A DNA stretch of 64,000 nt, taken from positions 142,359,741 through 142,423,740 of the forward strand of contig CM041465.1 in NCBI GenBank assembly GCA_023213395.1, read 5' to 3'. Within the stretch, counting starts at the first letter, position 1, and each line of letters begins with the position of its first letter. Source of the DNA: Cycas panzhihuaensis. Lineage: Eukaryota; Cycadophyta. This document shows, in pieces, positions 22,432-34,477 of the stretch. A program made the position numbers and the translations under genes. The notes under the pieces were generated by a model. That model searched no databases, had not been told where the DNA came from, and was given only the letters and a program-made list of their open reading frames with translations.

Positions 22432-24952
22432 AATGAGAAAATTTTCTTAAAAATAATAGTTAGAAAAGGTAAAGTACTTGAAAAGAAATATTAAAAATAA
22501 TACTTAGGTAAGGTAATGAAGGGACTCAAAAAACAAGTAAGACTTATCCCATTTCAACTTCGAGATATGCACAAGTGTCTCAATTAGAATTTAACCTCCT
22601 CTAAAGTAATGTTTTTAGATTAATAATGGTTACAAGATGGAAATTTGCTAAATTTATTTGAGTCATCATATAGGAAGTCCAAAATTAGCATCAACTTTGG
22701 TCATTAAAATATTACATCAAATAACTTTTAAAAATCTTAAAAAATTATCCACTTTATAGAGGATTGAAATATGAATCCAATACCTCAAACAACATTCAAT
22801 TTTGACATTAAATTACCAAGTTATACATTAAAAAATACAAGGAGGTCAAAAGGGGAAAAAGAGCTCTTTAGTCCATAAACTTCAAAGAAAGTTTTTATCA
22901 ATTTTTAACTATTAAAAAGGCTATCAAATAAAAACCAAACATAGTCAAGTGATAACTCGTTTCATTTAAGTATAAGTGTATAATACTTTAGAGTTGTCAG
23001 AACTAAAAATGGGTCCTACTAGTGACAAATATTGCTACTAAAGTAGAAATAAGTATTAGTCTTAAAGTAGCTTCCTTGAAAAATAAATTGGCCCTTTTAA
23101 AAAATAATCTCTTGGTCATTTTTCTTTGTAATATGATCTGCAGGTTGTATGATAAAGAGGGTTATGGGATAATAGAACTCAATAGCCTATGAAATATAAT
23201 TAAATTTTTTTAAAAAATATACATTAAAAATATGTTTGTGTAAATATCTCTATGACAAGTGTAATTCAAAGGCATAGTTATTAAATCCCCACAAAGTGCA
23301 AATATTGGTTTGCATAAATATTTATAAGATCTTCCCTTTTTTAACATAGTCAAAGTAGAAGATGCATAGCAGAATATATCTAACGTAATGCAAGTAGACG
23401 AAAGTGCAAATGCAGATGAGGCAGTCCATGGTTAAAGAGAAAAATCAGACATGTATCATGCTTCAAAAAATATTTGATATAATAAACTTTACCAACTTTT
23501 GAATGGGAAAATTCTAGCATATGTGAATCAAAATTATGATTCACTTCTAAAGAAATAACAAGAAGCAATTGAATGGTGCTACCAAAACATAAGAGCATCC
23601 ACCAGTACAATCAGAAGGTCCACATCATTGTTATTCAGAAAACTTTTGCAAGGCATCTGAAAGATATGAAATTGTAACATTGATGTAAAATCTCTCAAAA
23701 GGATATTTGACCTGATTCTTATTGAATTTTTTTTTTTAGTTGTTTTCCTCAAATTCTCACAAACCTCAAGCTAGTTTCGTCAATTTAAGTTTCCTAACTA
23801 ATATGAAAAACCCACATGTCGTGCTTCTTGCAGGCCTTAACAAGTGACTGGAATCTGATAATTGGTAAAAATGGGATCCTAACATTCTTCCTAACTATTG
23901 AACATATCCATACAAATAAAGTACTGATATGCTTTCAACTCCACACCACAACATGCTTCCTTTAATAAGGCAATGGTAGCACTGTCATTCAACCTATCGT
24001 GTAGGGTCAGATGGGAGGGTCTTTGGTCGAAGCATTTTAGCTAGATATTTATGAAGTTTGTGAAATATACAATTTCATCTCCATAATGGCAGTTGACAAA
24101 CACAAGCATATCTCAAAGGGCAAGAGTAATGACAAAAGGAAAGCTTAGTATCTAAGGTAGTCACCAACAAAAGGAAGGTACTCAAGACACACTTTGATGA
24201 TCGAGGATGAGAAGTGACTAAGATTGCATCAGAGGTTGATGGTGTTGAACCTAAAAAGGTCAAGGATGTTAACCATTTAGGAAAGAAATCATCTACTTCT
24301 GGGCATGGTGATAACTAGCCTAAGGCAACAATTCAAGGACAAGCCACAAAACATAATCATCCACCTAATCACACAAGTAAGACTAATAGTAAACACATAA
24401 CAAAGGAAAGGTTATGAATCATTTTCAAGAAGAAAAGGTATGATGTTTAAGTACCTTTAATGGGGAATAGATGCAATAGACCATACAAACTTTGACTGCG
24501 ATTTTAAAGCAAGGAGAAGATATAGACTTTACTATGAGACAATGGCATAAAGAAGGGATAAGGTGAAAAAAGAAAAATGATGATGCACCTTAGACCAAGT
24601 GCCAAAACTGTACAACCTCTCCAAAAATCTTGATGTGACTACACAAATAAGCGCAAGTGCATATGTACAAAGATGTTTTGCTCATTACATAAACATATAT
24701 CAAATATAACCCAAATGCAAATCGATCATGCAAACATGATATATTCAAATATAGAATGACTAGCGAGAATGCTTTTCAAAGATAGAATGAATAAGGCAAA
24801 GACTGAGACTCTATGAAGCAAGAGAAGATATAGAATAGGAGCAAAAATACTCCTCGTCAACTGTTCTATAGATGGCTTATCCAAACATGCCTTTGAACAC
24901 CCAAATGGTAGCTATGAACACCTGAATGATGGCTTTGCAAATAGAAAAATTA
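22432..24952. other. AT-rich sequence without recognisable genes
   Basis: Possible leader of Copia-1 near its right end (22,432-23,100). The rest has no protein similarity I can recognise and no tRNA. Short open frames have no conserved motif. Confidence 0.45.
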
Positions 24953-24964
24953 GCTCTGATACCA
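24953..24964 (-). other. Primer-binding-site-like sequence
   Basis: Minus strand reads TGGTATCAGAGC, the standard initiator-Met primer site of plant LTR elements. The adjoining sequence at 24,965 lacks a clear LTR end (no CA), so this could be a relic of an eroded minus-strand element or chance. Confidence 0.35.
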
Positions 24965-27429
24965 AATAATAAAATCAGGGGACAAAGGAACCAGAATGAA
25001 ATAAAAGAAAGAGAGAACCATCAATTCGTGAGAATGGTGATGTTGATGAATACCAAATTTGCTAGACCCCCTTAATAATTAAGCGGGATTGAGAGTGATT
25101 TGAAACACTTGTTAAAATCTATCATTGATTGGCATTGACAAATGCCTAACATGCTACCGCCAAAGTATTTCTGTTGATTTAGGTTATTACCCCAACGTGG
25201 GTAATCTCCCCAAAGTGGATACGAGCCTCAATATAGGCATTATTCTAACATCAGTCAAATTACAAAGTAGAAGATCATAGCTAACCATATTGGGGTGACC
25301 TAGAAGCTAGTAAATAAATTTAAACCATAGAAAAATATAATAAAGTCAACATAGATATAGTGATGATATTTTGACAAGTGAAAGGATGAAAATCAAAGGC
25401 AAACAAAGAAAAGAAACACCCCATGAATATTATTGAGACTTTATTTTAAAAAAAAAAGAATAATAGGAGGAAAACATTAATGCTAAGAATCAACAGTATG
25501 TCTATCACAACATTTCAGTTTAATCTTTTTAAAGAAATTGAAATCAAATTCTATCCAAGGAGATGAGCTACATCTCCAAGAAGAACAAGAATACAAGAAT
25601 CTAAAGTAGAAAAATTGAAGCATATATACTGATAAGACATTGAAGAGTAGGAATCCACCTTCAAATAATTTGAAGAAGAATCAGGCATAAAATTAGAATA
25701 GTATATCAACTCAAATGATATAACTATTATAAGTTTAAGTCATGTTATATATTCTTCTATTTCTTTTGGTAGTCTTATACTTCATCTTAAATTTTCCTTC
25801 CACATGGCTGTAGAAAATTCTATATTCCTACTTACCCAAAACCAATAATGGATTTAAAGTGCATCCTCTTCAATTCCCAACTTTTCATAAGTGAAACCAT
25901 GATCCCTTTTAAAATTGGCCAATCTTCATCTTTTTCATACCATCACTTGTCCTTTATAAGAAATCACCAAGCAAGGATGCACATCTCTCTTGTCTTCATA
26001 ATATTCATTTCTCTTGTATTAAAAGCCCACTTTCTAATCTAGTTAGCATGCTTCGTTCTTCTTATGTTTTATTTCTCTCATCTTCATTTTCTTTATCTAG
26101 TAACTTATTTGGCAAGACACATTATTTCCATCCCAATCCCTTGTCAACCTTCTTACTCGACTCATTGCTTATTATATCTCATATTTTAACATTCCTATCT
26201 CATATGCTTCCATCAAAATTGTCTACTCCTAAACAATACTCATCTCTCACCCCTTATACCCCCTTTACTAGCGATCTATAGAAGTTATTCCCCAATCAGA
26301 TTCATAGACCACAACTATCTTACCCTTTCTTACTTGTATTTCAGTTTTCATCACTCACACATTGCTCTCATTTGGCCATATTTAACTCACTTATACATGT
26401 AGAGTAATCTTTTTCCCTCATCTTGCATTCCTTATATTTGCATTAGACCTCCATATATACCGCTCCCTAGCTTTGTTCCAAACCTAAATTATCTTTACCA
26501 TCTATCCCTTTACTTTGCAGATATCTCTTTGTTGTATCCATCTCTATAGAATACCCATCTTACCATCTATCCATCATTCTCTATCTCTTTAGTATCAACA
26601 CCCCGTATGTATCTTTCTCGACTCTTATCAATACCCTAAATCATTCATATCACCTATTGCCTACACTTATTCTTGACACATCTGTGTCATACACTTTTAT
26701 ATCTTAATCTCGCTCATCTCCATTATTTCTCATTAACTTCATCCCACTCTCAATTTTTTGTATATCTCTCTGACATAATTGTCATTTGTATTAAATATTT
26801 GTAACATATCTTAAACCTTATTCCTTAGTGTTGTCGTACTGACATTCTAGGTATGTTACTACCTCTCGATCTCCTCCATAAGCCACCCTCTACTCTATAC
26901 CATTTATTACCTATTTACCATTATATAATTACTTTAGTCACACTCCACTTCAAGCATAGCCTTTCAGTGCTCATTTTTACCCTAATCCCCAATACTTATT
27001 ACCTCCTAATCTTTGTTAGAACTACATTCTTATCTATTATCATATCATGTCATTATAAACCCTTGCACTTTATCTCTATTTTTGACATACCCCTCCTGTG
27101 TGTCCCCATCTAAGCTTATTTTCCTATGATACTGACAAACTTGATTCCTGTTTATTGTGCACTCCTCCTATATGTCTCCATTCATTGCCATGCAACTTCA
27201 ACTATATTCTCTATTCCTTATGACCTTTTTAGCACAACCTATGCCCCCATCTCCAAGGTAATTCTTATCTTCAAGAGCAAAACTCCATGGGCATGATATA
27301 GAAGCAAGTTCTAAAACCTGAGATAGTGTTAATCCCCAAAACGCAGGTCCCACGATATACTGCGTGGAAAATGCTCTGCAAGAGCTATAAAGGAAATGGT
27401 GTCATCACAAACAGGAAGATGGCACATAT
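24965..27429. other. Non-coding stretch; pyrimidine-rich from about 25,740 to 27,250
   Basis: The + strand is dominated by C and T (repeated CATCT, CTATC, CCTTAT words) for about 1.5 kb. Open frames here are low-complexity and hydrophobic, with no domain I recognise. No tRNA or LTR pair found. Confidence 0.45.
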
Positions 27430-27684
27430 GTATAGTACCTAGAAGACATCATAGAGATGGCACTAGCTCTAACGACGTATTGGCTATAGCAAGTGGTAGA
27501 TTAGAGAGGTGTGCATCATCTCTCCCACATTTTGTGTGCAAAGTATTCATAAAGGGGAGGAACGTTGTGGATCCAAATGGCAACATAAAACAGGATCATG
27601 AAAGAGACCTTGAGAAGTTACAAAATTCAAGAAATGATAGAAGGAGCTAGTGGGATGACGAAGTGTCTTTAAGGAGGAAAGAAT
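27430..27684 (+). pseudogene. Conserved ORF fragment ending at a polypurine tract (end of a retroelement polyprotein?)
   Basis: Encodes IVPRRHHRDGTSSNDVLA ... LERCASSLPHFVCKVFIKG, also kept in the right arm (minus strand near 55,980-55,860), then a charged tail with a TAG and SLRRKEL*. I do not recognise the domain. The tail is followed by AAGGAGGAAAGAAT (27,671-27,684), polypurine-like, and then an LTR-like start. So it is best read as the 3' end of a pol or extra ORF of a third Ty3/Gypsy family. Confidence 0.45.
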
Positions 27685-28179
27685 TGTAACGATCCCAAGA
27701 CAATTTGAGAGAAGATGGCTACTACTACGTGAAGTATATTTTAATAATATTTTATTATTATGAGAAGCTAGTGTTAGTGTTATAAATGGAGATATACAAA
27801 GAGATGTGTAGAGATTTAATTTTTGTTAATTGCATTGGATAGGAGGGTGCATTTCTTTGTGAATATTGCTGCTATCTACCATTGTAATTGGGCATTACAT
27901 TGACATTATGGACACTTTCCTTGGTGCGTAGTATTTTGCTATAATTCGTATTTGGGTGTGAAGAAATGAAAAGAAGAATCATCTTCTTCTAATTCACGTT
28001 ACGTTTGTGTTTATGATGTAATAACCCAAGAAAAATAAAGAAGATTATGACTGGAAATATAGAAAGAAGACCCCCCACTTGACAGAGGAGTCGTCCAAGT
28101 GAGAAGTAAAATGGAGTTGAGGAGTTGCAAACAATATTGGGTAGAGATCAACGAAGGGTTGAAACCTAATCTTGTGAGG
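27685..28179 (+). repeat. LTR-like segment starting TGTAACGATCCC
   Basis: Begins TGTAACGATCCCAAGAC after a purine tract, a common start for plant Ty3/Gypsy LTRs. It has a TATAAATGG box near 27,781. The mirror copy starts at 55,738 on the minus strand. The 3' end is unclear and may stop before the tRNA-Asn gene. No second LTR was found to pair with it inside the window. Confidence 0.5.
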
Positions 28180-28203
28180 CGCTAGAAGGAGGGCTTGAAC
28201 CTC

Positions 28204-28236
<33 letters not shown>

Positions 28237-28253
28237 AACTGAGCTATTCAAGC
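28180..28253 (-). tRNA. tRNA-Asn (GTT), left copy
   Basis: A 74-base cloverleaf on the minus strand: A box TAGCTCAGTTGG, anticodon loop CTGTTAA (GTT) on a 5-bp TGTGG/CCACA stem, B box GGTTCAAGCCC, discriminator G. No intron and no encoded CCA. The acceptor arm GCTTGAA pairs with TTCTAGC except for a T-T mismatch at position 4. This suggests mild decay. Confidence 0.85.
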
Positions 28254-28603
28254 TATTCGGGCCCGTCATTTCGGGATTCTGTATGGATATTGTTTTCAAA
28301 TGAACTCATAATCAGATCACGTATGTTTTGCGAATTAGAAGCATATGCAATAATTTTGTCGAGTGAAGTAGTAATATTGAAGTAAGAGGTGAGAATACCA
28401 AGTTTGGGGCATTTTATTGATGGGACAAGTTACCATAATATTAATGTCGTGTTGTGTTGATATCTGTAACACAAGTCACGCAGCTGTTATCTGGTTACCC
28501 TCAAACAAGCCATGCCACGCAATTCAGTGTGTACCATCAGTGCAGGCCTTCCTGGCGAACGAATGGCTGATGGATGGTTACTCGCTCAGATTATATTCTC
28601 GTT

Positions 28604-28675
28604 GGTTCTATGGTCTAGTGGTGAGGACATTGGACTCTGAATCCAGCAACCCGAGTTCAAATCCCGGTGGAACCT
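28604..28675 (+). tRNA. tRNA-Gln (CTG), left copy
   Basis: 72 bases: acceptor GGTTCTA with TGGAACC, anticodon loop CTCTGAA (CTG) on TTGGA/TCCAG, B box GAGTTCAAATCCC. The T stem CCGAG/CCCGG has one A-C mismatch. It lies 350 bases from the tRNA-Asn gene on the other strand. Function not certain. Confidence 0.85.
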
Positions 28676-29041
28676 TGGTTTTATTATAGCCGACTTCAAA
28701 TTCTGTGAAGAAGGCTTCCAGTGTCATGTATCTGTCTTTTGTCAACAGAAGAAGATGGGTATTCAGATTGCTGGAAGTTGGAAGTAGGTTCTAACTCCCA
28801 TTTTAGGGGGGACAGAAATGTGACTGTTGTTGCCCCTTCCTGGTTACGGATGTTCGGTCGCCTAACCGTTTGCATATATTCTTGTGGCAATGTATAAATA
28901 ATAATAAATTGTAAAGGTTGAACCAAAGATTAATGGTTATGCGGTCCATAACTAGTGATGGCCGTCCTTAAACTTCAACAATTAAGAAACATGCATTCCT
29001 CGTAATTTCACCTCACATATATGCATATTTCTTTCCTTTGT
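28676..29041. other. Spacer between tRNA-Gln and the Gypsy-C LTR
   Basis: No gene seen. Missing from the right arm, where homology jumps from GGTTTTATTATAG directly to the last bases of the LTR. Confidence 0.55.
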
Positions 29042-31160
29042 TGTATGCGTCAAGCTAATTAACTTAATTACCTAATTTCAAGCCTAAGGGCTCCTTTTAT
29101 TGTAAATCTGTCAAGCTAATTAACTTAATTACCTAATTTCAAGCCTAAGGGCTCCTTTGTTATAAATCTGCCATCGATAAACATCTAGAGATATCAGTAG
29201 GCCAAACTAGCTGGCTCAAACCTAGACACATCACTGCCATGAGAAACTACAACAATAAGTTACATGAAAATAATATAATAGAAAACAACAAAGTAAATGC
29301 TTGTACTATGGCTCAACCAAAAGATACAGAAGTTAATAATAGATATACTCTGCCACACAAAAGACAAAGTTCATTACTCTTAGGGCATTTAACAAAAACA
29401 AGGGAAGGCCACACAAGTCCTAAGGAAGCACTGGCATGAAAAGGAGTTGATGCAACACACTTTGGAGAACTTTATTAGCAACAATAAATAGAATAAAAAA
29501 TCTAGAGATCTTAAAAATCGTACATCATATTGTACCAGAGTAGCGGTTCTTATAAATTTAAGAAGTACTCGTAACATTATAGGATGAATTAGAATTCCCT
29601 CTCCTTTCCCTATGAGGCATAAACATAGTTTTAAGAGTACAGTGGTTGCAAACCCTTGACATATATAGCAACAACAATATTGAAAATTTTATTAGATTCA
29701 ACTAGAATGGAGCTTGATATACTCTACGAGGTATTCGACAAATCAATAAGAAAAAGACATGTTGGCTCTATTACATGTTTATAGTTTCTAGAAGAAATAT
29801 AGAAAGAAGGCCCCCCAAACTCAAAGAATATATGGGTAGCTCATTACAACATCGTAGATCCCTAAAAATGAACGTCAATCCTACCGAGGGACACGCAAGA
29901 ACATTCAATCATTTAATCGACCCACTTTGTATGAGCTCCATAACAAAAATTGTTTTTGTCTCAATAAAAGCAACACATGATGGATAAAACCATTATCAAC
30001 ATGATATTTGATAATTACCCCCAAAATAAATTATTTGAATAATAATCATAGAAAAGGAGAACATGTCGCCCATAAACAACCAAGATCTAAAAATAATGAT
30101 CGTAAGAAGGGAGGGTACTTATGGCCCTAGAATAACAAAGCTTTGAGGGTGGAGCTTTTAAAGAAGGGAGGGCATGCTATGGCCTACCTCGACATCAACC
30201 ACAACCCATAATTACATATGTGTATTTGCAATATGGCATAGGGATTAGCATGGTATGGTATTGTTTTCCCTTAGCATTCGTTCTTCATTAAATAGCTCTA
30301 CTTTGAGATAGGTCCCCAAGGCATCCAATAGTGCCAACACCACTACATCATATTTTTTGGAAAAACATGGGGAAAATGGAGCTATTGTTAAGCTATGCTT
30401 ATTTGTTGTTTTTTGCCATGGATGACAACTTTGTGCACCAAGTTCGGCCAAGGAAATGGAAGATATAGATGTGTGATAGAACTATATACTATATTACCTA
30501 AGTGTCATAGGGCACTCTACTCTTATATGGGCTTATGGGTTAAGATTGAGGGCATGTTTCCATGGAGGACTATAAAACCTTTATTTTTAATTTGACATAT
30601 TGAATCCTATAAAGACCCAATGGACTAGAGCTACCCAAGAACCATAATATCATACCTCACTAAGTGATAATCAAATATTGATGAGATTACACTACATCCT
30701 AATCCTCACTGACATCATACATGGAGCTTATATCTTGGCCAACGATGTCCATGGGGATAGGTATAGGAAATGAAGATGCTTGTTAGGACCCTCATGTTTG
30801 AACCATTTATCATATAAACCCATGTAATAGTCATGATACATAAAGCATTGTAATAGTCATTCTATATCCCATGTGCTTATTTTTGTATGAAATGAATTAT
30901 CCCACAAACACCACTTGATAGCATGACTAGGATAAGCCTCTCCTTTATACTTGTACCTTTTATAGTCTTAAAGATATCATTGAATCACTTATAATTGAGC
31001 TTTACTCTTAAGGAGGTTGCTCCCTTCATTCTACTTGCAATTATAAGTGATTCCTTATGAATATCAACAATTTAGTGATTTTGTTAATCTTGCAAATTGA
31101 GTTATAGTTTTCTATATATTTTTATTTTCAATATTTATAATTGTAGGTAGCATCGTATCA
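29042..31160 (+). repeat. Gypsy-C 5' LTR, left arm
   Basis: About 2.1 kb, from TGTATGCG to ...CGTATCA, directly followed by a primer site. The first ~1.45 kb matches the minus-strand LTR at 51,630-50,057. A 61-base unit near the start (29,050-29,110) is repeated at once (29,111-29,170). The ORF-like segment 29,775-29,987 is also conserved in the other copy, but it lies in the LTR and matches no domain I know. Confidence 0.7.
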
Positions 31161-31162
31161 AG

Positions 31163-31174
31163 TGGTATCAGAGC
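31163..31174 (+). other. Gypsy-C primer-binding site
   Basis: TGGTATCAGAGC, complementary to the 3' end of initiator tRNA-Met, two bases after the LTR end. Confidence 0.8.
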
Positions 31175-32164
31175 ACCTTCTAGGGCCATATTCTACTACA
31201 ATGATTTCTAGTAGCCTATTATAACTAACCACCATGTGCTTTCACCTCGTCCTTACAAGATCTTAGTGATAAAAAAGTGGCAAAAGTAGTAGGGTACTAA
31301 CCTAGTATCCAAATTTCTTCTCTCTTTTTCTTTTTATTTTCTATAGTGGTGTCTAGGTTAAAAACCCTATTTTGGTAGTCTTAAAAAATCATAAAGGAGT
31401 TGTTATTGTCTAAGTATACTTTGTGATAAGTTGGTGTATGAAATGAGATGTGAAAGGCACTAATACCTAGTCCTTAAACAACATACATATATGGAATCAA
31501 TCCTCCACATACCTTTGGGTATATAGGAGGACCTCCTAGGCTATGAGATACCTAGTTATAGGAAGTCTTAGGCAACCATTACTCATTGTAACCTCTAATA
31601 CATTGGTTAGCAATTAGTACTAGGAAGTCACTCTCTACATAGACCTCAAAGACAAATAACATGACTACAACTATGATAAACCTCTATAGTTAGTGCCCTA
31701 TTATTGATTGAGAAGTATATGTGAGAGCTTGTAGGCTAGATACTCTTTCAACAAAAAAATTATATACCTTGTCTATGAACAAATCTAGACATGCTTCAAA
31801 AGTTATCCATAATACTAAAACCCCTGATGTGAATATACCTATGCAGTGAATTGAAGGACATTTGGAAACTACAATAGGGAATATCTTGCAAACTGTCGGG
31901 AATAGATCTAGACATACTTGGATAATGAGTAAAAGTACTTGAACTATTTATTAGGATAGACTAAGGCAATGATCTAATAGAAATTTTAAAACTACAAGAA
32001 GAAATATTTTAAAGATTGTTAGGAATTTGCAAATCTAAAAACACGAAAGTTTGTGGTAGAAAATCTTAACTTCTGGTCCCCTATTTCAAATTTATCCTCT
32101 TGTTGAGTTGATCATTTTGATATTGATCTTTGGTAACTTGGCTAGATAACCTTAAGAAGCTAAT
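31175..32164 (+). other. Gypsy-C untranslated leader, left arm
   Basis: No gene seen. Homologous to about 53,690-54,690 in the right arm. Confidence 0.55.
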
Positions 32165-33818
32165 ATGGCTGGTGTTCATAGATCCCAAGACCTCTCCTTA
32201 GAGAAAATAGATGAAGATAGTAAAATAATCTAAGCAACACAATCAACCATACTCCAACTACTATCCAAATTAGATACATTGAACTAAATTGATGATCTTA
32301 ATAGTAGGTTGACTTTGTTGAATGCCAAATATAATGCCATGAATCTATAAATATAATAAGGTGAGCACTCTATCATAGGACACGGTTCCAATACAAGCCA
32401 ATAATCTTCAAGTGGATCTCAGACTAGTGGCATATTCCATCCCCCTAAATTAAATTTTCCTAAATTTAATGGAGAAGATTTGGCTAGTTGGTTATATAGA
32501 GTAGAGCAATATTTCTCTTTCCACCAGATGCCCATAGACCAAATAGTTTTGACAACATTAGTTCACCTTGAACATGAGGTAATCTAGTTATATCGATGAC
32601 TAGACAAAATATTTGGTGTCTTGATGTAGGCCAAATTTCATAAATACTTGCTCACATGATTTGGGCCAAGTGAACATGATGACTCCACATGGTTCCTAAT
32701 TAAATTAAAACAAACTCATTTTCTTTGCAAGTATCAGATATTATTCAAGAAAAATCTTGACTTGTGGTCACCTATTCTAAATTTATCCTCTTGTCAAGCT
32801 GATCATTTTAATATGGACCTTTGGTAACTTGACAAAACAACCTTGAGAAGCTAATCTGGTTGGTGTTCATAGATCCCAAGACCTCTCCTTGGAGAAAATA
32901 GACAAAAATATTAAAACAATCCAAGTAATACAATTAGCCATACTCCAATTATTATTTAAATTAGATAAGTTAAACCAAATTGATGATCTTAATAATAGGT
33001 TGATTAGGTTGAATGCCAAATATAATGCCATGAACATATAAATACAACAAGGCAAGCACTCTACCATAGGATAGAGTACTAATACAAGCCAATAATCTTC
33101 ATGTGGACCCTAGGTTAGTGGCACATTCCAACCCCCTAAACTAGATTTTCCTAAATTTAATGGGGAAGATCTGGCTAGTTGGTTATATAAAGTAAAACAA
33201 TATTTCTCTATCTACTAAATGCTCGTGGACCAAATAGTTTCTATAATATCATTTCACTTAGAGTGTAAGGTAATCTAGTTGTACCAATGGATGAAAAAAA
33301 AAATGGTGTCCTCATGTGGGCCAAATTTCACAAGTATCTACTCATATGATTTGGACTAAGTGAATATGAAGCCTTCATCACAATGTTCTTAACTAAATTA
33401 AAACAAACTCATTTTGTTTAAGAGTATTAGACACAATTTAAAAATTTGCCAAATTAAACAACCGACCCTGATAATTCTTTATTTAAGAGTTATTTTATTA
33501 GTGCCTTGAAAGAAAACATTCATGTAGAAATTAAAATATTTAAGTCTGTTAGTTTTATAGAAACCCTATGGCTAAAAAGTTAGCATATGATAAATTTGCC
33601 ACCATGCACTAATCATTTAAAACATTATAAGTTCAAACCCCATAATTGGCTCAACCAAACCTAACCCTAGCCACCAGAGAAGCACCTATCAAGCACTTAA
33701 GTCATGAAGAGATGGCCACCTATAGAGTATGGAGGATTTGTTATATCTGTCATGAGAAATATGTACCTAATCACAAATGTACAAAATAGAAAATCTATTT
33801 ATTAGATGCCAAGGAACT
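32165..33818 (+). pseudogene. gag: Gypsy-C gag, left arm, with an internal 691-bp tandem duplication
   Basis: ATG 32165 starts MAGVHRSQDLSLEKI, then FPKFNGEDLASWLYRVEQYF and LLT*FGPSEHDDS, the Ty3/Gypsy gag pattern. After CKYQILFKK (near 32,750) the sequence goes back to the leader and gag start (32,751 on), so the N-terminal half is read twice. The second copy continues to a knuckle-like CYICHEKYVPNHKC (near 33,735), the CX2C-X6-HX-C variant common in chromovirus-type gags, and LLDAKEL. It is cut off there by a Copia-2-type LTR. Many stops; protease and pol are absent in this arm. Confidence 0.75.
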
Positions 33819-34152
33819 TGTTGGGATAATGCCCAATATGGAAGTATGTGTGACCACCTTGGGCCCCTAAATGGCACCTTGAGCCTCTAAAAGGCACCTC
33901 GAGCCACCTAAAGCTACCAAGCAGTCACCTAAAGCTGACATGGAGCCACCACAACCACCCTAAGGTATGTTATTTTATTTATATGCTTAATATTTTAATA
34001 TTTATTTAAATTTTTAATTAATGTCAGGTTGAGGCACTTGCCGCCTCCCTAAAATTCTATATAAAGGTGCAAAATACCTCCCTGGTATTTTTTAATACTA
34101 CCACTTAACATTCAGAAATAATTTTACTTTGAGATGATGATGCGTTACTTAT
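33819..34152 (+). repeat. Lone LTR of the Copia-2 family
   Basis: Starts TGTTGGGATAATGCCC inside Gypsy-C gag, has a TATATAAAGG box near 34,062, and resembles the Copia-2 3' LTR throughout (GAGCCACC blocks, TTTTTTAATACT). No internal sequence follows; Copia-3a begins right at its end. Confidence 0.6.
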
Positions 34153-34463
34153 TGAAAGAGGTTAATATATTAAGGTCATTTTTGTAGATTAATTATGTGA
34201 CCTTAGAATATATTGTTAGCATTAGTCTCTTAATGAAATGTACTTTATCTGTATTTAGATGTAATTTCAAGTTCATGTCATTAGGCAGAAAAATCATAAC
34301 TCTAATGCTCACTCTCAATAATAAAAGGTGAAATCTCAAGGAGGGAGTCATTATTCATTCTCACCTCCAAGCTTGCTTTTATATCTTGTTTCATCTCTTT
34401 TTCATTCTCCATTACCATTATGTGCATGTGAGTGATTTATTCCCTAGATCCATCATTCCTTCA
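34153..34463 (+). repeat. Copia-3a 5' LTR (with PBS at 34466-34477)
   Basis: 311 bases from TGAAAGAGG to ...CCTTCA, followed by TGGTATCAAAGC (one change from the Met primer site). Same family as the LTRs at 39,723 and 48,294. A TATA-like AATAATAAAAGG lies near 34,319. Confidence 0.8.
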
Positions 34464-34477
34464 TATGGTATCAAAGC

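Larger units (their letters stand above)
27430..33818. repeat. Left arm of a large inverted duplication
   Basis: Matches 50,057-55,993 in reverse orientation. Order here: pol-end fragment, LTR-like segment, tRNA-Asn (-), tRNA-Gln (+), Gypsy-C 5' LTR, PBS, gag. Homology starts at GTATAGTACC near 27,430. The right arm lacks 2.45 kb corresponding to 28,690-31,137. This arm has a 691-bp duplication in gag. Confidence 0.8.

Noticed and set aside
25848-27113. Small hydrophobic ORFs in the pyrimidine-rich tract
   Set aside because: C/T-rich DNA naturally encodes Ser, Leu, Pro and Phe runs; no start context, domain or duplicate supports them.
29775-29987. Protein gene in the Gypsy-C LTR (PKLKEYMGSSLQHRRS)
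   Set aside because: It is conserved between the two arms, but the arms are duplicates, so conservation of DNA alone explains it. No known domain.
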